From positions 1 to 64,000 of the forward strand of contig JAAPAO010000051.1 of NCBI GenBank assembly GCA_013115145.1: a stretch of 64,000 bases of DNA. The letters run 5' to 3'. The notes under the pieces were generated by a model. That model was not told the DNA's origin, searched no databases, and was given only the letters and a program-made list of their open reading frames with translations. Position numbers and translations under genes: made by a program. This document shows positions 59,538 through 64,000 of the stretch, piece after piece (position 1 is the stretch's first letter; each line of letters opens with the position of its first letter). This stretch comes from Perkinsus chesapeaki. Taxonomy: Eukaryota; Perkinsozoa; Perkinsida; Perkinsidae.

Positions 59538-61275
59538 TCATGAGAGGTCATCACTGAATCGACGAACGAGACTGCTGTGGGGTGCCCATTTCTGTGGGAG
59601 ACATTGTTAATATTTGACATAGTGGAGGTTTCCCACCTTGAACTTCTTATGGTCGGGCAAGTCAATATTGTGTACATAAATACTTTGGTCCGTTCCGGCA
59701 GAGAGGATACTGCACTGAGACGGATCATGTCCTCCTTTCCAGGACATAGACCGCACCGCACCGCGATGCCCTCCAAGGCCAAGGCTGAAATCACTCCCCG
59801 AGAAGGTACCGGGAAGGACCCTACTGAGCTTGAACGCAGCCGAGGGCTCGTCTCTCAGCCTCACAATCCTTCATGTAGTCTAGTTCATCTTGGCACGCCT
59901 TCAGTCTGGCTGATATTCCTACGTTCTCCCTCTGACACAAGAACGGCGCTTAGAGTCTGTACGTTGAAAACTGTCCAACTTCTGCTTTCTTCCGCAACAT
60001 CTCCATGGAACTATGCAGGTCTTCCTTTATCTCGTCAAAATCTCTTTCAATACGTTTATGCTTCATCTCCAAATGATGCTATTCAAGACGCCCGGTATTC
60101 TACAATCAGATAAATCTACCGTTTACAATCTGGTCTTGAATGATCTCCATCTCATCAGTAATCCATAAGCGAATGCAACCATCCTCACAACCCGATAAAA
60201 AGTATCTAAGACATGTATTACACAACCTTACCGCTCCCCCTACTTCCCATCGCGCTTATCCGATGGAACGATTCTCCTGACCGCTGATGTGTGACCAAGG
60301 TAGCATTGCACAGGACCCTTCTGCGAAGCGTGTCAACTTCAACGTCACAATTAGTTAGACAGCCTACTGTGAGTTTCCGCATATCCCAACGTTTGCAACA
60401 ATAATCACCACCGCACGTAAGAAGTTCATGTTCTCCACGGAAGACAACGTCGTACACAATGTCAGTTGCCGCAGCCTCTTCAATGGTGAATGCTGATTTG
60501 GTTGTAGGTGCAGCCTGAAGGATATCCACAGGCAACTGAGCTAGTGGTACCATAAGCGAGATACCGAAATATCCGTGATAACAACGTCACCGTCATTGCC
60601 ACAGGAAGCGACCAAGCTTGAGTAATCACTGAAGTCTACAGATTGTATGATGCGAGCGCTGCGGCGGAGCTGACAAAACACTCCAGTTGGTAAAAACACT
60701 TCTGCGTACTTCAGTGAGGAGCTTGTAGGTCCTCACGTCGTGGAGTAGTACAGATCCATGCTTGTTACCCGAAGCTATGTACCTATGCGAGCGATGTGGA
60801 ACAGAATGGTAGCACTCGCCATGGCACATTCTATCCGACGAGATCTCGCAGGTGAATACAGAAGAGTCATGCCCACTGACTTCGGCCTTCGTTTGGCTAC
60901 CGCTCTCGAAATCGACCACAACCATGTAACTGTTAATGAATGGAAGGCCCGTTAAAAATGAATAGTAGAGATCACATTTTCCCATCAGAATCGATAGCAT
61001 TACCAAATCCAACAATACCCCATTTGCCTATATGATAAAGATAACACGGCGCCGCCGAATGAGTACTACTACCATCCGAGGACGCGACCATGGAATAGAC
61101 AGGTGATGGATACTCGTAAGATGCAATGCGTTTATCAGCGTTGTCCAGGTCCCAAACCTGAAATTTAAGAAGACAAGAGGCCAGCTGGAGGAGAACTAAC
61201 TTTGACTGTATGGTCAAGAGAACCACTGGCAAACCTAGTGCCATTCAACCATCTCACAGACTCCACGTTCTCCAT
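59538..61275 (-). CDS. WD40-repeat protein with coiled-coil insert
   Basis: MENVESVRWLNGTRFASGSL at 61275, 36 bp below the EF-hand stop. WD blades are recognisable in WDLDNADKRIASYEYPSPVY, HDSSVFTCEISSD, YIASGNKHGSVLLHDVRTYK, SLVASCGNDGDVVITDI, LLTCGGDYCCKRWDMRK and HRGAVRSMSW...SILSAGTDQSIYVHNID. A charged helix (RIERDFDEIKEDLHSSMEML) near 60070 interrupts the propeller. Short introns throughout. The last exon has two possible acceptors; the stop at 59538 is preferred, 59519 possible. Partner unknown. Confidence 0.7.
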
Positions 61276-61311
61276 GTGCGCAGATAATCTGTGATCACCT
61301 GATACACAGGG

Positions 61312-61937
61312 TCAATTGACTACTGTACACAGCGGTCCCATGGTACATAGAACAGTCTCTGGAACATGGAATCGATGGCCGAAACTCGAATCTTGTTCAA
61401 CCATTGTCTTGTAATCAAGGAATGCCTGATTTTGTTTGCCCAACAACTCGCCTGAATCACCACTGTCACCCTCGCAAGTAAAGAGGACTTCTTACGGAAT
61501 TCACGAGGGTTCGTGACCTTGGAGAAGAACTCAAGGAATTCATGGAATTCGATTGTGCCTAATTACAGTTATAAGATATCACTGACATACTGCTGTACCA
61601 TTGCCGTCGGTATCAATGCTCTTTAAAACCTTCTTGGCCGAAGAGTAAGTATCTACCGAGCGGCACTGGACAACTTGAGGCCATATTAAATACATTTGAT
61701 TCCCAGCATTCGCAGGGCCTCTCCAAGCTCATTGATATCAATCCCTCCAGATTGGTCTGTGTCCATCTGTTTGAAGATGTACAACAACTGAGTGAACACT
61801 AATCGGATATAATAAGTATAGGACTGCTGGACCTTTTCCTCATCCAATTCCATCCTGGAATGGTCGTCACTTTGTTGTCCTGGGAAAAGGCCGCCACCTG
61901 GGATACCTTGGCCTGGACCTTCGTAGACAGCAGCCAT
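61312..61937 (-). CDS. EF-hand calcium-binding protein (calmodulin/centrin-like)
   Basis: Starts MAAVYEGPGQGIPGG. Exons joined by 41-46 nt introns give a first canonical EF-hand (DTDQSGGIDINELGEAL) and a second (DTDGNGTIEFHEFLEFF), both with Asp at position 1, Gly at 6 and Glu at 12. The C terminus (LLGKQNQAFLDYKTMVEQDS, ending LCTVVN) has no further loop. About 150 residues. A Ca2+ sensor role follows from the intact loops; which subfamily cannot be decided. Confidence 0.78.
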
Positions 61938-62244
61938 TGAGAACTATTAGAAGCTGAATCTTAACCACACGACACTAATCGTTACAATACGCTAATGTCA
62001 TTGCTTCTAAACAAGCAGTCTCTGCGTATGTTTATTGGAACATTAGTACCACACAAACTACACTGGGACGAGTGAGAAAGCAAGGGAGTAGCACGAGATA
62101 TTCGAGGGCGCTGTAGATGGATAATGCGCTGTTGTGCAATTTGCATGTGAGCATTTCGGAATCACGTGCCGCTTGTGACGCGGAGGCCGTTGCGTGAGCG
62201 GGTTTAGGTTTACCCCTAACCAGGCTGTACTCGTTGTGTGTTTA
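61938..62244. other. Divergent intergenic region, no gene seen
   Basis: 307 bp between the divergent starts of the EF-hand and CCCH genes; the plus-strand frame is open from 62194, but MSKPPQPSN at 62245 is preferred as the start. A T/C-rich inverted motif (GGTTTAGGTTTACCCCTAAC) lies at about 62199-62219. Confidence 0.4.
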
Positions 62245-63390
62245 ATGTCAAAACCTCCACAGCCATCAAATCAAGATGAGGAAGATTCAGTGTGTGACCC
62301 TACATCTAAAGGTACCGCCAAGGACAGTGAATCTGGATGCGAGAACAGCTCAACCGCTGGTCGCGGGCTCAAGCCTAGGCTGTATAAGACTCGTATGTGC
62401 TCCTTTTTTCAAAGACAGATGTGTGATCGAGGGGATCAATGCAAGTTTGCACATTATCAGTCAGAGTTGAAGCCCAAGCCCAATTTCCACTGTACTAAGC
62501 TGTGTCCTAACTTGCCCAACTGTACCAAAGAAGGGTGCACATACGCTCATGATGAGTCCCAGTTGAGGCCTGTGAGCGTCACCCGATCTGAAGGTGGTAA
62601 AACTATCATTCGCCTAACTGCAGGAGTAAATACAGAGCCTACTGGTACTACCGGTGGGGGTGGGTCTACGGGGGGCGATGATAATCTGAGACGCGTGCGT
62701 GCGGAGTTCTCTGATACTTCAAGTTTAAATGGATGTAGCAGTCGAGATAATGATGGTGTGTCATGTAACGTGGTTAGATCTGTAATTGATTCCCATCGGA
62801 GCTGTGACTCTGTGGTTTCCGATGCTACTACAGTTGATGGATGGTGTTACGAGTCTCGCCGTGGTTGTAGCAATCCTGTGTATAGTTCTGAAGGGTTTAC
62901 TGACAGCCTGTTGAAGCCATCGGCAGTGGATAATCGTCACCTACTTGAATCCTATCAGGAGCGAGTTCCCGATATGACAGGTTTTGAAATTATAACACCC
63001 ACAATCCAACCTGTTGGCCATCTTTCTATGCCAATATTTAACAGCAGAGGCTGCCATGATCAATTCAAAGGTTGTAGGCGACGTGAAGATCTTTCTACCA
63101 CTGTCGCCATGAGAAGTTTTCATTCAACCGATGGTCGTGGATATGACAGCAATCGGCCAGCGTTTGGCATGTGCACTGTTGCTCCAGAAGGCCCCCCTAT
63201 TGCTAGTGGTACTTCATCCTCTTCATCATCTCCGATCCCATCTGGTAGCTATTCGCAAGTACCTATCGCAGAAGCTTATATTGGTAGTAATTCAACAAAC
63301 TACCCTTTAAACGTATACAGGATGTATGATCACGCTTATTGGACGTCTCTGTCATGCGCTATGTTCGTATTAAATGACGAGACTGAGTAG
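62245..63390 (+). CDS. CCCH zinc-finger protein, RNA-binding
   Basis: Intronless, 381 residues from MSKPPQPSN. Two tandem CCCH fingers: YKTRMCSFFQRQMCDRGDQC with KFAH (C-x7-C-x5-C-x3-H), then LCPNLPNCTKEGCTYAH (C-x5-C-x4-C-x3-H). The leading KTRMC resembles the KTxxC lead-in of TTP-type fingers that bind AU-rich RNA. The remaining C-terminal 250 residues are Ser/Gly-rich and disordered (SSSSSSPIPSGS). Likely a post-transcriptional regulator. Confidence 0.8.
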   Translation: MSKPPQPSNQDEEDSVCDPTSKGTAKDSESGCENSSTAGRGLKPRLYKTRMCSFFQRQMCDRGDQCKFAHYQSELKPKPNFHCTKLCPNLPNCTKEGCTYAHDESQLRPVSVTRSEGGKTIIRLTAGVNTEPTGTTGGGGSTGGDDNLRRVRAEFSDTSSLNGCSSRDNDGVSCNVVRSVIDSHRSCDSVVSDATTVDGWCYESRRGCSNPVYSSEGFTDSLLKPSAVDNRHLLESYQERVPDMTGFEIITPTIQPVGHLSMPIFNSRGCHDQFKGCRRREDLSTTVAMRSFHSTDGRGYDSNRPAFGMCTVAPEGPPIASGTSSSSSSPIPSGSYSQVPIAEAYIGSNSTNYPLNVYRMYDHAYWTSLSCAMFVLNDETE

Positions 63391-64000
63391 ATGCTCCAGC
63401 ACAGCATGCCGAGAGGCGTCCATATCTCTATAGAATGCCTTACTTTTATCGACGCCTGATCTGGACTCCTTCACAATGGCAGAATTGACCGATAAGTTGG
63501 CCTATAGTGTCACGTACAGTATTTTATTTATTTGTTACGACGAGGAGTAATGTCAAACATTCAATGTCTAATATTCTCATCAATGACCTAGAGTTGATTA
63601 CTGTTGTAGTTATGCTTGGCACATATAAATCGTGTCCCTTTCCGCGCAGAGAGTTACATAGCATGTCTCTCACAATAATAGATTTTTACCGATTCATTTA
63701 ATAGTGTTATGACGATATCAAAATGCATGGTAATATTTGTTACATTATTGTCAGTAGTACTGGAGTATGTGGTGACGTCAGAGGCATCCATTTAATGCAG
63801 CTACGTCACTCACTAGGGTAATTCCCAGACAGCTAATGGCTGTTTCTCTTTGATGAACTAAATGCACATAATCGTGAGCCTGAGGAATCGTTTTCTAAAC
63901 ACGTAGCATGCCTCTAAGAAATACTCCTGTTGAGTTTAGTTCGGTCCTCTATATAGACCCTTTCTTCATGTCAGTATCCCATTTTGCTAAATCCATTGTT
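63391..64000. other. No gene seen
   Basis: 610 bp of AT-rich, gene-free sequence after the CCCH stop. A TGACGTCA palindrome lies at about 63772-63779. No exon of a neighbouring gene could be joined. Confidence 0.5.

Noticed and set aside
62199-62219. Telomere-like inverted motif GGTTTAGGTTTACCCCTAAC
   Set aside because: Single short occurrence; too little to call a telomeric relic.
1-64000. tRNA, rRNA and CRISPR arrays
   Set aside because: Looked for in the gene gaps; no cloverleaf with a TTCGA-type arm, rRNA core motif or regular spaced repeat was seen.

Overview
The window is nuclear DNA of a compact, intron-rich unicellular eukaryote. My best guess is an alveolate of the Perkinsus/dinoflagellate kind. 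This rests on very short GT-AG introns (mostly 35-60 nt), genes packed head-to-tail with gaps of tens to a few hundred bases, an unspliced AAAP-type amino-acid transporter, and a fragment at 240-255 resembling the dinoflagellate/perkinsid spliced leader. The kingdom is certain from conserved eukaryotic proteins (exportin-2, Crooked-neck/Clf1, ADA2, MOZART1). The genus is an inference. I reconstructed most genes by joining exons on splice signals and reading frame, so gene limits and domain calls are firmer than exact splice sites.

Layout: about 35 genes in ten strand blocks. 1-610: a 71-bp direct repeat 467 bp apart, with no gene. 611-6771 (minus): PKD2-like polycystin channel, alkaline ceramidase, DGAT2-family acyltransferase. 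7106-17771 (plus): exportin-2/CSE1, a membrane-anchored LEA2/DUF3712-like protein, a zinc-finger-like unknown, a HEI10-like RING protein, an hnRNP-U-like SPRY/P-loop protein and two small unknowns. 17883-25435 (minus): a 6-kb NRPS-like gene (adenylation, membrane segment, carrier, condensation), then three tandem paralogous small proteins all carrying the C-terminal motif GFKPWEMW. 25874-29592 (plus): GT34 glycosyltransferase and an amino-acid transporter. 29920-30700 (minus): an acidic unknown. 30809-38519 (plus): a multi-pass membrane unknown, small unknowns, a WW-domain protein and Crooked-neck/Clf1. 38853-54163 (minus): ADA2, two unknowns, a long ankyrin protein and three coiled-coil proteins, one F-BAR-like. 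54330-59360 (plus): a DUF3431 protein, a helical protein probably sent to an organelle, and MOZART1. 59538-61937 (minus): a WD40/coiled-coil protein and an EF-hand protein. 62245-63390 (plus): a CCCH zinc-finger protein.

Most genes are housekeeping: lipid metabolism, nuclear transport, splicing, chromatin, cytoskeleton, membrane transport. The part that looks new is 17.9-25.4 kb, where the membrane-embedded NRPS-like enzyme sits directly downstream, on the same strand, of the GFKPWEMW triplet. Whether the two are functionally linked cannot be decided from sequence alone.
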